A DNA stretch of 64,000 nt from JABDMH01 sp965222645. GTDB lineage: Bacteria > Bacteroidota > Bacteroidia > Chitinophagales > Saprospiraceae. Positions 8,422-18,424 of the stretch are shown in pieces; position 1 is the stretch's first letter; each line of letters opens with the position of its first letter. The notes beneath the pieces are model-generated. The model was not told the origin of the DNA and ran no database searches. It was given only the letters and a program-made list of their open reading frames with translations. The stretch is from the NCBI GenBank assembly GCA_965222645.1, contig OZ244968.1, positions 2,542,001 through 2,606,000 of the forward strand. Direction: 5' to 3'. The translations under genes were made by a program, and so were the position numbers.

Positions 8422-9063
8422 TTGGGATCTAAAAAAGATATTATAGGAAGAATTGACCTCGGTCTATGCGATAGAGCTGAGGAATTGTTTTTGCGCTTCG
8501 GAATCAAGAGCGTGAGCATGGACGATATTAGCCATGCACTTTCCATCTCAAAGAAAACATTGTATAAGCTCGTCCCGAACAAGGCTGGTCTGGTTGCAAA
8601 AATACTGGCCCGGCACATCGACGAGGAGCGCGAATTTGCACGGGGGATTCAGGGAAAGGCAAAGGACCCCGTACACGAGCTAGTTTTGATCGCAATACAT
8701 ACGACTGAAATTCTAAAAAAACTATCACCAACTGCCATTTACGACTTAAAAAAGTATTATCCCAGACAGTGGAACACCATGGAAAAGGGAAGGAATAAAC
8801 TTATTCTGGAAGCCATAAAATCAAATCTTGAAAAAGGTGTGCTCAAAGATATTTACCGAAAGGATCTCGACACAGATCTCCTCTCCCATTTGTACTTGAG
8901 GATGGCGACATTTATCACCGATGAAAAAGTATTTGAACAGCCTAGCCCCGGCCGGTTACAACTCTACAACGAGTTTATAAAGTATCATATCCGTGGTATT
9001 GCTACACAAAAAGGGATAAGACTTTTGACAAAATATGAACATTTACTATCCAGTCAATTATGA
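8422..9063 (+). CDS. TetR/AcrR-family transcriptional regulator
   Basis: 213 residues, apparently with a TTG start: a stop codon lies two codons upstream and the first in-frame ATG would cut into the DNA-binding domain. Residues about 15-60, 'CDRAEELFLRFGIKSVSMDDISHALSISKKTLYKLVPNKAGL', form the TetR helix-turn-helix. The rest is a helical ligand-binding domain. The stop overlaps the start of the TolC-like gene by four bases (ATGA), so it is the first gene of the RND efflux operon and probably represses it. A palindrome spans the promoter just upstream. The inducer cannot be told from sequence. Confidence 0.9.
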   Translation: MGSKKDIIGRIDLGLCDRAEELFLRFGIKSVSMDDISHALSISKKTLYKLVPNKAGLVAKILARHIDEEREFARGIQGKAKDPVHELVLIAIHTTEILKKLSPTAIYDLKKYYPRQWNTMEKGRNKLILEAIKSNLEKGVLKDIYRKDLDTDLLSHLYLRMATFITDEKVFEQPSPGRLQLYNEFIKYHIRGIATQKGIRLLTKYEHLLSSQL

Positions 9064-10421
9064 AAAAATATTTATTGAGTCTCTTGGTGTCTCTGCCTGT
9101 ATGGCATGTTTGGGCGCAAGATCATTCATATTCACTCAGATCGGCGATTGATTACGCATTGGAGAATCACAATAGTATAAAGGAAAATATACTTGATATT
9201 GCCGATGCCTCGAGCAATATCAAGGAATTTACTGCAATCGGAATGCCGAAAGTAAATGGGTCGATCCAGCTTCAACATTTTATCGATGTGCCCACCTCGA
9301 TTATTCCTGCCGGCAGCTTTTTTGCTGGTGATCCCGATCAGGGAATTGCACCAAATCCGCCGGAAGATCTAGCTGTGCAGTTTGGTGTCCGCAATAATCT
9401 AAATGCTGGTCTATCTGCAGATGTTTTACTTTTTGATGGCTCGTTCTTTGTGGGATTGCAGGCCGCAAAATTATATAAGGAGCTTATCACCCGGCAATCC
9501 GAAGTCACCCGGGAAGAACTTGCAACGAATGTAGCAAAGGCATATCTGGGAGTCATTTCGGCTCAAAAGAATAAGGAGTTGTTGTCGGACAATATTCGCA
9601 ACCTCGAAAAGACACTTGATGAGTCCAATCAGATTTACGAACAGGGTTTTATTGAGAAACTTGATGTAGACAGGCTGGTACTTTCTTTAAACAATTTGAA
9701 TGTAGAAGAGGAAAAAGTAAACAGCCTGATTGAGGTGTCAAAAAATGTACTAAAATTCAGCATGGGGATTCCTATTGAAACACCCATAGAAGTCACTGAT
9801 AAAATAGAGGAGATTATAGTAAGCGAGTATGACCAGCTCAGCGTGATGGATGTGCAATATTCTCTCGACGACCGGTCGGAATACATTGCCTTGCAAACTG
9901 CTGATCAACTCAATGAATTAAACATTAAAAGGATAAAATATCAATATTTACCTGTGCTTCGAGGATTTGGATCTTATTCTCAAATCCTGCAAGGAAATCA
10001 ATTATCAGGAGGTAGTTGGTTTCCGACAACCATAGTAGGGCTCACTCTCCAGGTGCCCATTTTTGATGGCTTTGATAAAGCTGCCCGCATGGACCGGGCC
10101 AAGATCGCCCGGGATAAGCATCTGCTGCAAATGGACAATCTAGACAAAGCCATTTCGATGGAAGTAAAAAATGCCAAATTAAACTATCTGAATGCACTCA
10201 AGACATTGAGTTCTGCGAATGAAAATGAAGAATTGGCTCAGGATATATATGATACGGCACTCATCAAATATCGGGAAGGTGTCGGTTCGAGTTTTGAAGT
10301 AACACAAGCTGAGAGAGATTTATACACTAGCCAGGGTAATTATATAAATGCCTTATATGGCCTGCTGATTGCAAAAATAGACCTTGAAAAAGCAATGGGA
10401 ACATTGTTGAATCTAAATTAA
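9060..10421 (+). CDS. TolC-family outer-membrane efflux protein
   Basis: 453 residues with signal peptide 'MKKYLLSLLVSLPVWHVWAQ'. Two long helical repeats, as in TolC, each contain heptad-like stretches such as 'KNKELLSDNIRNLEKTLDESNQIYEQGFIEKLDVDRL' and, in the second half, 'ENEELAQDIYDTALIKYREGVGSSFEVTQAERDLYTSQGNYINAL', the family's conserved C-terminal pattern. The protein would form the trimeric exit duct for the RND pump encoded downstream. It overlaps tetR by four bases and is followed after about 25 bp by the adaptor gene. Confidence 0.93.
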   Translation: MKKYLLSLLVSLPVWHVWAQDHSYSLRSAIDYALENHNSIKENILDIADASSNIKEFTAIGMPKVNGSIQLQHFIDVPTSIIPAGSFFAGDPDQGIAPNPPEDLAVQFGVRNNLNAGLSADVLLFDGSFFVGLQAAKLYKELITRQSEVTREELATNVAKAYLGVISAQKNKELLSDNIRNLEKTLDESNQIYEQGFIEKLDVDRLVLSLNNLNVEEEKVNSLIEVSKNVLKFSMGIPIETPIEVTDKIEEIIVSEYDQLSVMDVQYSLDDRSEYIALQTADQLNELNIKRIKYQYLPVLRGFGSYSQILQGNQLSGGSWFPTTIVGLTLQVPIFDGFDKAARMDRAKIARDKHLLQMDNLDKAISMEVKNAKLNYLNALKTLSSANENEELAQDIYDTALIKYREGVGSSFEVTQAERDLYTSQGNYINALYGLLIAKIDLEKAMGTLLNLN

Positions 10422-10446
10422 ACAAGCCCTTTTGAAAAATATAAAA

Positions 10447-11637
10447 ATGAAAGAGAAAAAATTAAACAGCTGGAAAATAGCTGAGGCTGCTTTTTTCCTC
10501 GGTTTACTTTTAATGCTGGGATGCACACCTCAGCCAGCCAACGAAATGCCCCAGGATTTAACCGGTCTTAAAGCGCTACTCAAGGATAAAAAGCAGCAGT
10601 TAAAAAGCCTAAATGATGAAATTGCCGATATAGAAGCCAGAGTAATTAAGCTCGATACAAATATGGCCAGAGCTGCCAAACTGGTAACGGTGGCATCTCC
10701 GGAGCGCAAAGATTTTAACCATTATGTTACCATTCAGGGCGCTGTACAGGCAGACGATATTGTAAATGTAAGTAGTGAAGTGGGAGGCCGTATCATCTCA
10801 CTCAACACAAAGGAGGGTCAGTACGTGCGAAAGGGTCAACTGATTGCGAAAGTAGATGTGGAAAGTGTGGAAAAACAAATCGCTGAAGTAGAAAAATCGC
10901 TCGAATTAGCTATCGACGTTTACGAACGTCAATCAAGGCTTTGGGAACAAAAAATCGGATCAGAAGTGCAGTATCTGCAGGCAAAGAACAACAAGGAGCG
11001 ATTGGAAAAATCTCTGGAAACCTTAAAGTTTCAATTGACAAAGGCAAATGCCCACGCTTCGATATCCGGAGCAGTGGATAAGGTTTTTCTCAACGAGGGT
11101 GAGCTTGCTATGCCCGGCGCACCGATTGTACAAATACTCAGTACTTCAAGATTGAAAGTAGTAGCAGATGCCCCCGAAAACCTACTGGGATCTGTACGAC
11201 GCGGGGACAGAGTGCAAGTTGTTTTTCCTTCCCTTCGAGATACGGTACGAGCCCGCATTTCTTTATTGGGAAGGAGTATTGACCCGGCAAATCGAACCTT
11301 TGCCCTGGAAATGAATCTGCCTAATAAAAATAGAATGTACAAGCCAAATCTTCTGGCTGAAATAAGTGTAAATGATTACACCGAAAAGGATGCCATTATT
11401 ATTCCGTTGGAGCTGGTGCAACAGGAAGTGGGAGGAAAGGACTATGTCATGGTGAAGTCGCAGGATGGCAACGACTTTATAGCAGAAAAAAGATATGTAG
11501 AAACCGGGGACAGTTATGGAGGTGAAATAGTAATCAGCTCCGGATTGGAGGTAAGTGATTTACTAATATTGGATGGTGCAAGGGGTTTGGCAAATCGAGA
11601 ACTCATCGAAATTGCAGATCGCGAAATAGGAGAGTAA
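10447..11637 (+). CDS. RND efflux periplasmic adaptor lipoprotein (MFP/HlyD-like)
   Basis: 396 residues from the ATG at 10447. The signal sequence ends in the lipobox LMLGC (Cys26), so the protein is lipid anchored. A coiled coil at about 45-75 and another at about 140-190 flank a lipoyl-like hairpin ('GGRIISLNTKEGQYVRKGQLIAKVD'), followed by beta-barrel and membrane-proximal domains. It links the inner-membrane pump to the TolC-like duct. Its stop codon shares one base with the pump's ATG. The extra coiled coil directly after the anchor is less usual than the standard layout. Confidence 0.92.
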   Translation: MKEKKLNSWKIAEAAFFLGLLLMLGCTPQPANEMPQDLTGLKALLKDKKQQLKSLNDEIADIEARVIKLDTNMARAAKLVTVASPERKDFNHYVTIQGAVQADDIVNVSSEVGGRIISLNTKEGQYVRKGQLIAKVDVESVEKQIAEVEKSLELAIDVYERQSRLWEQKIGSEVQYLQAKNNKERLEKSLETLKFQLTKANAHASISGAVDKVFLNEGELAMPGAPIVQILSTSRLKVVADAPENLLGSVRRGDRVQVVFPSLRDTVRARISLLGRSIDPANRTFALEMNLPNKNRMYKPNLLAEISVNDYTEKDAIIIPLELVQQEVGGKDYVMVKSQDGNDFIAEKRYVETGDSYGGEIVISSGLEVSDLLILDGARGLANRELIEIADREIGE

Positions 11638-14600
11638 TGGCCGAAAGAAATACAAAAAAATTACGTCAGTTTGGACTGACATCGCTAGCGGTAGATAATG
11701 CCACATCGATATTTATTCTCACATTTATGATTCTGCTGTTTGGTCTGCAGTCCTATAATCGCATGCCGAAGGAGCAATATCCCGATGCATCATTTCCCAC
11801 TGTATTTGTCAATACTCCATACTTTGGTAATAGCGCATCAGAAATCGAAAATCTGGTCTCGCGACCGATCGAAAAGGAAATTCAATCAATTGTGGGACTG
11901 GAGTCTGTACAGAGCACATCCATGCAGGACTTTTCGGTGATCACTGCCGAGTTTTCCACGGATATCGAGATGGAGGATGTCTTGCGTAAAGTAAAGGACG
12001 CCGTCGACAAGGCAAAAAGTGAACTTCCGGACGACCTGGATCAGGATCCCGAAGTACTCGAGGTGAATACAGCCGAAATCCCGATCATGACTGTAAACAT
12101 GTCGGGAAGTTTCTCTATGGATGAGTTGAGAGAATTTGCAGAATACATGGAAGACGAGATAGAAGATGTTGCTCAAGTTTCGAATGTGGTCATTAAGGGA
12201 GCCCTGGAACGAGAGGTGAGAATCGATCTCGACATGTATAAAATGCAAGCTCTGCAAGTGACCTTCCGCGATTTGGAAAATACAATCGCGATGGAAAACA
12301 TGAACATGAGTGCTGGCGAAATCGTAAACAATGATTTTCGAAGGGCAGTCCGGGTAATGGGAGAATTTGAAGACATCGAGGACATCAATAATCTTATCAT
12401 AAAAAGTGAAAGTCAACGCCCGATTTATTTGCGTGATATAGGTGTGGCCAATTACACATTTCAGGACCGAACCAGCTATGCACGTTCTGACATGGATCCA
12501 GTAGTTTCACTTGATGTAATAAAAAGAAAAGGGGAAAACTTGCTTCATGCCGCAGATGAAATAAAAATTATTATTGATCAGGCAAAAGAAAGGCTACCTG
12601 AGGATCTAAAAATTAGTGTCTTTAACGATCAATCGGTATATACTAGAAACGAGGTATCCAATCTTGAAAACAGCATCATATCCGGTGTGATTTTAGTGGT
12701 TCTTGTATTGCTATTTTTTCTGGGCTTGCGCAATGCCATGTTTGTCGGTCTGGCTATACCGTTGTCAATGCTTACGGCGATCATGTGGCTTTCACTCACG
12801 GGAGTCACTATGAATATTGTAGTCCTGTTCTCCTTGATTCTTGCCTTAGGACTTCTTGTGGACAATGCTATTGTGGTGGTCGAGAATATATACAGACACA
12901 TGCAGCTGGGATGGAATAGTATTGATGCCGCAAAGTATGGGACGGGCGAAGTTGCTCTCCCGATTATTGCCTCTACGGCCACAACACTTGCTGCATTTGT
13001 GCCTTTGGCTTTTTGGCCGGGCCTTATGGGAGAATTTATGAAATATCTGCCTATCACATTAATTATTGTTCTCACCTCATCTTTATTTGTGGCATTGGTA
13101 ATAAATCCGGTATTCACGAGCCGGTTTATGAAGGTAGACGAACGGGCAGACGATATATCAGTTCGAAGAAGACGCCGCCGCAATGCTTTGATCATGGCCG
13201 CAATTCTCTTTCTGATTTCTGTGGGCGGTCATTTCAGTAATGTAATGTGGGTGCGTCATCTATTTGCACTTGCTTCATTTATCACCTTACTTAATTTTTT
13301 TATTCTACGTCCCGCATCGTTTCGTTTTCAAAATTCTTTTCTACCTATTCTGGAAAATGTTTACGACAAATTTATCAGAAGAGCTCTGAAGAAAGCGATG
13401 CCTTATTTTGTTTTTGCGGGCACATTCGTATTGCTTTTTGCTGCGATCGGTATTTTGGGTGCGAATCAACCAAAGGTGGTGTTCTTTCCCAGTCCCGAGC
13501 CATTTTATGTCAATGCGTTTGTCGAGTTACCCATGGGAAAGGATATCGAAGCCACGAATAATCTGGTAAACGAAATAGAGCAAAACATCGCAGAGACCAT
13601 TAGGCCATACAGGCATATCGTCGAGGAGGTATTGACCCAAATCGGCGAAAATACTGCGGATCCAAATACTCCGCCGGAGCCCGGACTCACCCCGCACAAA
13701 GCCCGTATTACAGTTTCTTTTGTAAAGACACAAGAACGCGGAGGGATCTCCACCAAGATGGTCATGGAGGAAATACGTGAAAATCTCAAGGGTTATCCCG
13801 GTGTAAGCATAGTCGTAGATAGAAATGCTGCAGGCCCCCCCACAGGCAAACCCATAAATCTGGAGTTGCGAGGCGAAGATATAAACGAGCTGGCCATTTT
13901 GTCTGAGGAGGTAATTGCCTACATCAATAGTCACAATATACCGGGCGTGGAAGAACTCAAAGCCGATGTCAAAATAGGCAAACCCGAACTTCTGGTCAAC
14001 ATTGACCGTGAAGCTGCAAGGAGATATGAGGTATCTACATTTGATATTGCCAATTCTGTACGGACGGCAATATTTGGTAAGGAAGTATCAAAATTTAAGG
14101 AAGGAGAAGATGAGTATCCGATAATTTTGAGATTGGATGAAAAATATCGAAATAATATTACCGATGTCTTGAGCCAAAAGGTCACCTTCAGAAATCCGGC
14201 CAACGGGCAGATTGTACAGGTCCCGATATCGGCTGTAGCCGGAGTGGATTACAGCTCGACATACAGTTCGATAAAGCGCAAAGACCAAGAGCGGATGATC
14301 ACTGTGTATTCCAATGTACTGGAAGGATATAATGCAAACGAAATTGTAGCTGAGCTGAAGGAAGTGATGAATGATTACGCTGCACCAGAGGGCGTAACGT
14401 TTGAATTTACCGGACAGCAACAGCAACAGGCCGAAGACATGGATTTCTTAAGCACCGCTTTCTTAATAGCTATTTTTAGTATTTTTCTAATTATCGTTGC
14501 ACAATTCAATTCCATTGTTTCCCCATTTATTATCATCCTATCTGTCCTATTTAGTACAATCGGGGTTTTTCTCGGATATGCTTTCAGCGGAAAAGATATA

Positions 14601-15059
14601 GTTGTAATTTTTACGGGGGTGGGAATCATTAGTCTGGCCGGTGTTGTAGTCAACAATGCCATTGTACTGATTGACTATATCAATTTATTAATTCGGAGAA
14701 AAATGGAGCATCTATCTGTTGAGGACATGTTTGCTTTAGAGCCCGAGCAGGTCAAAGAGTCAATTATAAAGGGGGGAGCCACGAGGTTAAGGCCTGTATT
14801 GCTCACAGCAATTACAACAGTTCTGGGATTGATTCCTCTGGCCATTGGCTTTAATTTCAATTTTTTCACATTGATCTCAGATCTCGACCCCCAATATTTT
14901 GTAGGAGGAGATAACACTGCCATGTGGGGACCCATGGCATGGACGATCATTTATGGGCTTACCTTTGCTACGTTTCTCACCCTGGTTGTTGTACCAGCAA
15001 TGTATTGGCTTGCTTATTTGGGAAATCGTCGCTTGCGTAGGGTATTTAGAACGGCCTAG
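11637..15059 (+). CDS. RND-family multidrug efflux pump, inner-membrane subunit
   Basis: 1140 residues. The AcrB-type layout is clear: an N-terminal membrane helix, a large periplasmic porter domain, helices 2-6 with 'LALGLLVDNAIVVVENIYRH' at about 400-420, which carries the helix-4 aspartate used in proton coupling, then a second half with the matching 'GVGIISLAGVVVNNAIVLIDYINLL'. Between the halves an insertion after 'VRRRRRRNALIMAAILF' adds two hydrophobic stretches and makes the protein about 90 residues longer than AcrB. It is closest in style to hydrophobe/amphiphile exporters; substrates are unknown. It completes the tetR-tolC-adaptor-pump operon. Confidence 0.94.
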   Translation: MAERNTKKLRQFGLTSLAVDNATSIFILTFMILLFGLQSYNRMPKEQYPDASFPTVFVNTPYFGNSASEIENLVSRPIEKEIQSIVGLESVQSTSMQDFSVITAEFSTDIEMEDVLRKVKDAVDKAKSELPDDLDQDPEVLEVNTAEIPIMTVNMSGSFSMDELREFAEYMEDEIEDVAQVSNVVIKGALEREVRIDLDMYKMQALQVTFRDLENTIAMENMNMSAGEIVNNDFRRAVRVMGEFEDIEDINNLIIKSESQRPIYLRDIGVANYTFQDRTSYARSDMDPVVSLDVIKRKGENLLHAADEIKIIIDQAKERLPEDLKISVFNDQSVYTRNEVSNLENSIISGVILVVLVLLFFLGLRNAMFVGLAIPLSMLTAIMWLSLTGVTMNIVVLFSLILALGLLVDNAIVVVENIYRHMQLGWNSIDAAKYGTGEVALPIIASTATTLAAFVPLAFWPGLMGEFMKYLPITLIIVLTSSLFVALVINPVFTSRFMKVDERADDISVRRRRRRNALIMAAILFLISVGGHFSNVMWVRHLFALASFITLLNFFILRPASFRFQNSFLPILENVYDKFIRRALKKAMPYFVFAGTFVLLFAAIGILGANQPKVVFFPSPEPFYVNAFVELPMGKDIEATNNLVNEIEQNIAETIRPYRHIVEEVLTQIGENTADPNTPPEPGLTPHKARITVSFVKTQERGGISTKMVMEEIRENLKGYPGVSIVVDRNAAGPPTGKPINLELRGEDINELAILSEEVIAYINSHNIPGVEELKADVKIGKPELLVNIDREAARRYEVSTFDIANSVRTAIFGKEVSKFKEGEDEYPIILRLDEKYRNNITDVLSQKVTFRNPANGQIVQVPISAVAGVDYSSTYSSIKRKDQERMITVYSNVLEGYNANEIVAELKEVMNDYAAPEGVTFEFTGQQQQQAEDMDFLSTAFLIAIFSIFLIIVAQFNSIVSPFIIILSVLFSTIGVFLGYAFSGKDIVVIFTGVGIISLAGVVVNNAIVLIDYINLLIRRKMEHLSVEDMFALEPEQVKESIIKGGATRLRPVLLTAITTVLGLIPLAIGFNFNFFTLISDLDPQYFVGGDNTAMWGPMAWTIIYGLTFATFLTLVVVPAMYWLAYLGNRRLRRVFRTA

Positions 15060-15104
15060 AACAGGAGGAAAGATTATTCTTATAAAAATGTAAAAAATCA
15101 AATC

Positions 15105-15758
15105 ATGAATATCGACAGTAGTTTGCGAGAATTGCGGCGGGACTATAACGCACCGATTTTAGACATTTCTGAATTGGATAAAAATCCTATTGTACAATTT
15201 AAGAATTGGCTCGATTTAGCCATCGCTTCTTCCGGTGAAATCGAAGCCAATGCAATGTCTCTTTCCACTGTTGACAAATCAGGGAATCCCTCAGTACGAA
15301 TAGTCCTACTCAAAGAAATCCTCGATGGTCAATTTGTTTTCTTCACCAATTACGAAAGTGCAAAAGGCAATGACCTCGCAGAGAATTCCAATTGCGCTTT
15401 GGGCTTTTGGTGGCCAAAACTGCAAAAACAAGTTTGCATTACAGGGCGTGCCAGCAAGACCAGTGAAGAATACTCTACTGATTACTTCCGAAGCCGGCCA
15501 TTGGGCAGTCAATTGGGTGCAATTGCTTCTCCTCAAAGCCGCATTATAAATAATAGGAAACAGCTGGACGATCGAGTTTCCGAGCTCGAAAAGAAATACT
15601 CAGATAATAATTTACCGGAAAAACCAGCTCACTGGGGAGGGTATAAAATCAAGCCTGTGACCTTTCATTTTTGGCAAGGTCAGACCAATCGATTGCACGA
15701 TCGATTCCAGTACCGGATTGTAGATCAAGAATGGATTATCGAGCGCCTTGCTCCCTGA
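15105..15758 (+). CDS. pdxH: Pyridoxamine 5'-phosphate oxidase
   Basis: 217 residues, the usual length. PdxH oxidises pyridoxine or pyridoxamine 5'-phosphate to pyridoxal 5'-phosphate with FMN. Recognisable parts are the N-terminal 'LRELRRDYNAP', the FMN-binding 'PSVRIVLLKE...FVFFTNYESAKGNDL', 'CALGFWWPKLQKQVCITGRA', and the C-terminal 'KPVTFHFWQGQTNRLHDRFQY...WIIERLAP', the family signature. It lies 45 bp after the RND gene on the same strand, so read-through is possible, but the functions are unrelated. Confidence 0.96.
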   Translation: MNIDSSLRELRRDYNAPILDISELDKNPIVQFKNWLDLAIASSGEIEANAMSLSTVDKSGNPSVRIVLLKEILDGQFVFFTNYESAKGNDLAENSNCALGFWWPKLQKQVCITGRASKTSEEYSTDYFRSRPLGSQLGAIASPQSRIINNRKQLDDRVSELEKKYSDNNLPEKPAHWGGYKIKPVTFHFWQGQTNRLHDRFQYRIVDQEWIIERLAP

Positions 15759-15864
15759 TCACATACTCATCTTTTTATACCCACATGATTGCAATTAACA
15801 GTTTGTGCTTTTCGGGTTTACCAGTTTATTTTAAAACCCAAGTAAACAGAAATACTTGTGCAGT

Positions 15865-15957
15865 TACTTTTGTGAGACATGAACAAAGGTAGAACTGTAC
15901 TGGCGATATCTGATGCCACTGGTTGGCTTACCAGTTTTCGAGAGTCCGGTCAATGAA
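15865..15957 (+). pseudogene. Possible truncated gene start with its own promoter
   Basis: TACTTTTG at 15865-15872 matches the -7 consensus, and eight bases after it an ATG (15880) opens MNKGRTVLAISDATG. The frame then runs into the 3' end of the heparinase-like gene on the other strand and stops after 25 codons. This looks like a gene start cut off when the neighbouring gene arrived, but a chance reading frame cannot be excluded. Confidence 0.25.
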
Positions 15958-17796
15958 AGGTGCGTTTTCAACTTCCCTTTCCGGGACCAGTAAAACCTCA
16001 AAAAAAGCATTGGAATCAGCTGGTATTGAGCTTTCAAAACCCACCATGATGGTACCCGGGTTTTCGGCATCATAATCATTGGCCGGAGCTGTACTCCATG
16101 TGTTCATTTTCCAGTCAAAATTTCCGTTGATTCTTAGCTCTAATTTTTTTCCGTGCTCAGTGAGTACAGCATCGTGTTTATTTAATTGCACATCGGCGTA
16201 GGTCACCATATTCCAACGCAGTGTGACTGGAGACTCCGTTACTATCTCATCCCTGATCACCACATATCGCTGGTCAACAACTGCTCCACCCCGCATTATT
16301 TTTTTTACTTGTCCGGCATAGACAGTGCTTAAATCTGAGATTCCATAGACAAGACCGTCATTAGACCCGTGCCTATCGAGTTGTGCATAGCCCCCGACAC
16401 GTTGCAATTCACCGTCTATTGTGACCGTGTTGTGCGAGTAATTATTCATTCTAAAAATAGTCCAGCGCTGTGCATCTTGTGTTTTACCAAATATTTTCAG
16501 GCCCTTCGATTCAAGCGACTCATAGTTCTGAATACCCAGATCAGATGCCCATCGCACACCATCCGCTTCCATTACAAATGATCCAATATCCATATGACCG
16601 TGATTTACGGAAGGTGACCCAGCCTTAAATCCCAGGTAAATCGCATTGGGATCGGTCCATGATGTACGGGTCATAAAGACGGGATTTTTTCCCTGTCCTA
16701 TCCATGTAGTTTCAGGAGGTTGTTCAATCGCCTCGATAGGTATTTCTTTCCCCCAGATCATCAGGGCAGGCAATAAGAGATCTTTCGTAAACTTTGAAAA
16801 ATCATCTGTATCCAAAAAAGCTTTTTCAGACCAAAGGAGCGAAGGATTCTTACCTTTTGCCCCAAGCCAAAACATCGCAGGATTCAATCTACCTCTCAAG
16901 CCATTATCACCCCAATTAAAGCAATCCTTCGAAGGCGCCACCATATGCTGCAGAAACTCAGCAGTATTTAGAAAGGCTTGGGAATGCGCCAAATCTCCTC
17001 CTTCCATTTTCTTCTCCATAGCGCTTAAGAACATGACATTGAAAGAGGTTCCATATCCCCAATAACCATAGCCTTCCGGGTAGGCACCATCCGGTTTATA
17101 ATCTTCCATCGGCAATGGTATCGACTCTAATGCTCGCTCTATAGTCTTCTCTGCCAAAAGAGGATGATCCTCTTCGATCGCCATAGCACCAAAAGTCATT
17201 CCCGCATTGCAAACTTGATTCCAGTTGTTGCTAGACCTCAAAAACCAATTGTAATCACTGTTATAAGAAGGTTCCAGTCCTTTATGAGCAATTGCGTCAC
17301 TGATGATTTTGCGACTATCTGGATTTAATTTGTCATAGAGCCAATCATATCCAATTGCAAGCCCCATGGTCATTTCTGCTACATCTAGAAAATGGGAAGG
17401 ATTCCAATCGGTAAATGCACATACCGCTAACATTTCTTTCTCAGCCTTTTGCAGAAACCGGTCATCTCCGGTCATGCGATAGGCATAAGACAAATAAAAA
17501 GAACGCTTCAAAAATTGGCGTGAGGTAGACAACAGCCTCCGGCCAACCATCACTCGCTCCAACTCAGGTTTTGACAAGATCTTATTCGACTCCTTCAGAA
17601 TCGCACCGTGCATCCTGGCCCAAGTGGGATCACTGTCAATAAGCGATTGAATGTTTTGCTCCTCACCTTCCAATAGCAATATTCTTGGATGAGGAGCTCT
17701 ATCAGATCCCACGACAGGGATGTCGTCATTCTTCTGGCAACCCAGTGAATACACAAGAAAAAAAAACAGGACGAGAAATCTAACGTTCGCTGTCAT
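15928..17796 (-). CDS. Heparinase II/III-family polysaccharide lyase, lipoprotein
   Basis: 622 residues from the ATG at 17796. The signal sequence ends at 'VYSLGC' (Cys20), a lipobox, so the enzyme sits on a membrane surface. The N-terminal (alpha/alpha) toroid carries 'SNNWNQVCNAGMTFGAMA' and 'YPEGYGYWGYGTSF', and the C-terminal beta-sheet domain carries 'SVNHGHMDIGSFVMEADGVRWASDLG', all typical of heparinase II/III and alginate-lyase-type families, which cleave uronic-acid polysaccharides by beta-elimination. The substrate cannot be fixed from sequence. It stands alone on its strand, but a GH20-like enzyme, an HGSNAT-like acyltransferase and a sulfatase lie 15-20 kb away. Confidence 0.88.
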   Translation of the reverse strand: MTANVRFLVLFFFLVYSLGCQKNDDIPVVGSDRAPHPRILLLEGEEQNIQSLIDSDPTWARMHGAILKESNKILSKPELERVMVGRRLLSTSRQFLKRSFYLSYAYRMTGDDRFLQKAEKEMLAVCAFTDWNPSHFLDVAEMTMGLAIGYDWLYDKLNPDSRKIISDAIAHKGLEPSYNSDYNWFLRSSNNWNQVCNAGMTFGAMAIEEDHPLLAEKTIERALESIPLPMEDYKPDGAYPEGYGYWGYGTSFNVMFLSAMEKKMEGGDLAHSQAFLNTAEFLQHMVAPSKDCFNWGDNGLRGRLNPAMFWLGAKGKNPSLLWSEKAFLDTDDFSKFTKDLLLPALMIWGKEIPIEAIEQPPETTWIGQGKNPVFMTRTSWTDPNAIYLGFKAGSPSVNHGHMDIGSFVMEADGVRWASDLGIQNYESLESKGLKIFGKTQDAQRWTIFRMNNYSHNTVTIDGELQRVGGYAQLDRHGSNDGLVYGISDLSTVYAGQVKKIMRGGAVVDQRYVVIRDEIVTESPVTLRWNMVTYADVQLNKHDAVLTEHGKKLELRINGNFDWKMNTWSTAPANDYDAENPGTIMVGFESSIPADSNAFFEVLLVPEREVENAPFIDRTLENW

Positions 17797-18143
17797 ACAT
17801 TGAAGTTTGACCGTGTACTGCCCGGATTTGCGCAATACAGTGAACTAAGTCACTATCTAATAAGGTCTCTTTTCTTTTAAGTGTACTGTAAAGAACTGTT
17901 ATTTTGTGCCCAATCGAGTGCATCCATTTTTTTTAACGAGACACCAGTCCCACCTACGAATTTACATTTATCTGACGACCTCTCCCTAGCTTTCCTCTAA
18001 GAAATTGGACAGGAATACCTTAATTGACTGTTGACTTTTTAGATGAAAGATTCTCAACTATAATCAGCACAAGTCAAGTACTTTTTTGAAATTCCTTCAA
18101 ACAGGAGGGTAAAAAAAGTCATAATCCCAGTCAAGAAATGAAA
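17797..18143. other. Intergenic region upstream of the heparinase gene
   Basis: About 350 bp, A+T rich. I see no gene or clear dyad here. It lies upstream of the heparinase-like gene and downstream of the 57-residue membrane peptide. Confidence 0.4.
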
Positions 18144-18317
18144 TCACTCGATTTTTCCCATTGGGGAATTGTTTTCTCTGTTAAAAGACTTCGATGCGAT
18201 CGGGTAAAGGAATGCCAGTCCGAAGCCGAAGAAAAGTGCAATTATAAAATGTGTAACCAAATCTACACATGATTTATCGTAGAGGGAAGGTGTCGTGTAC
18301 AGGCCATATGTGCTCAT
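18144..18317 (-). CDS. Small single-span membrane protein, 57 residues
   Basis: ATG at 18317, TGA at 18144. The product begins MSTYGLYTTPSLYDKS, has one convincing membrane helix (VTHFIIALFFGFGLAFLYPI, about residues 21-40) and a polar tail 'ASKSFNRENNSPMGKIE'. The codon pattern and the well-formed helix flanked by charged residues argue for a genuine small protein rather than chance. It lies between the sorting-domain gene and the heparinase gene on the same strand. It could also be the surviving C terminus of a decayed transporter. No family is recognised. Confidence 0.45.
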   Translation of the reverse strand: MSTYGLYTTPSLYDKSCVDLVTHFIIALFFGFGLAFLYPIASKSFNRENNSPMGKIE

Positions 18318-18424
18318 TGGTCAAAGAGCACTGCAGTATCTTAATCTCTTAGTCATCATTATATAACTGATTTAGAACCGATTATCGATCTAATCATTAT
18401 ACCGCGATGCCCACTTCCATAAAA

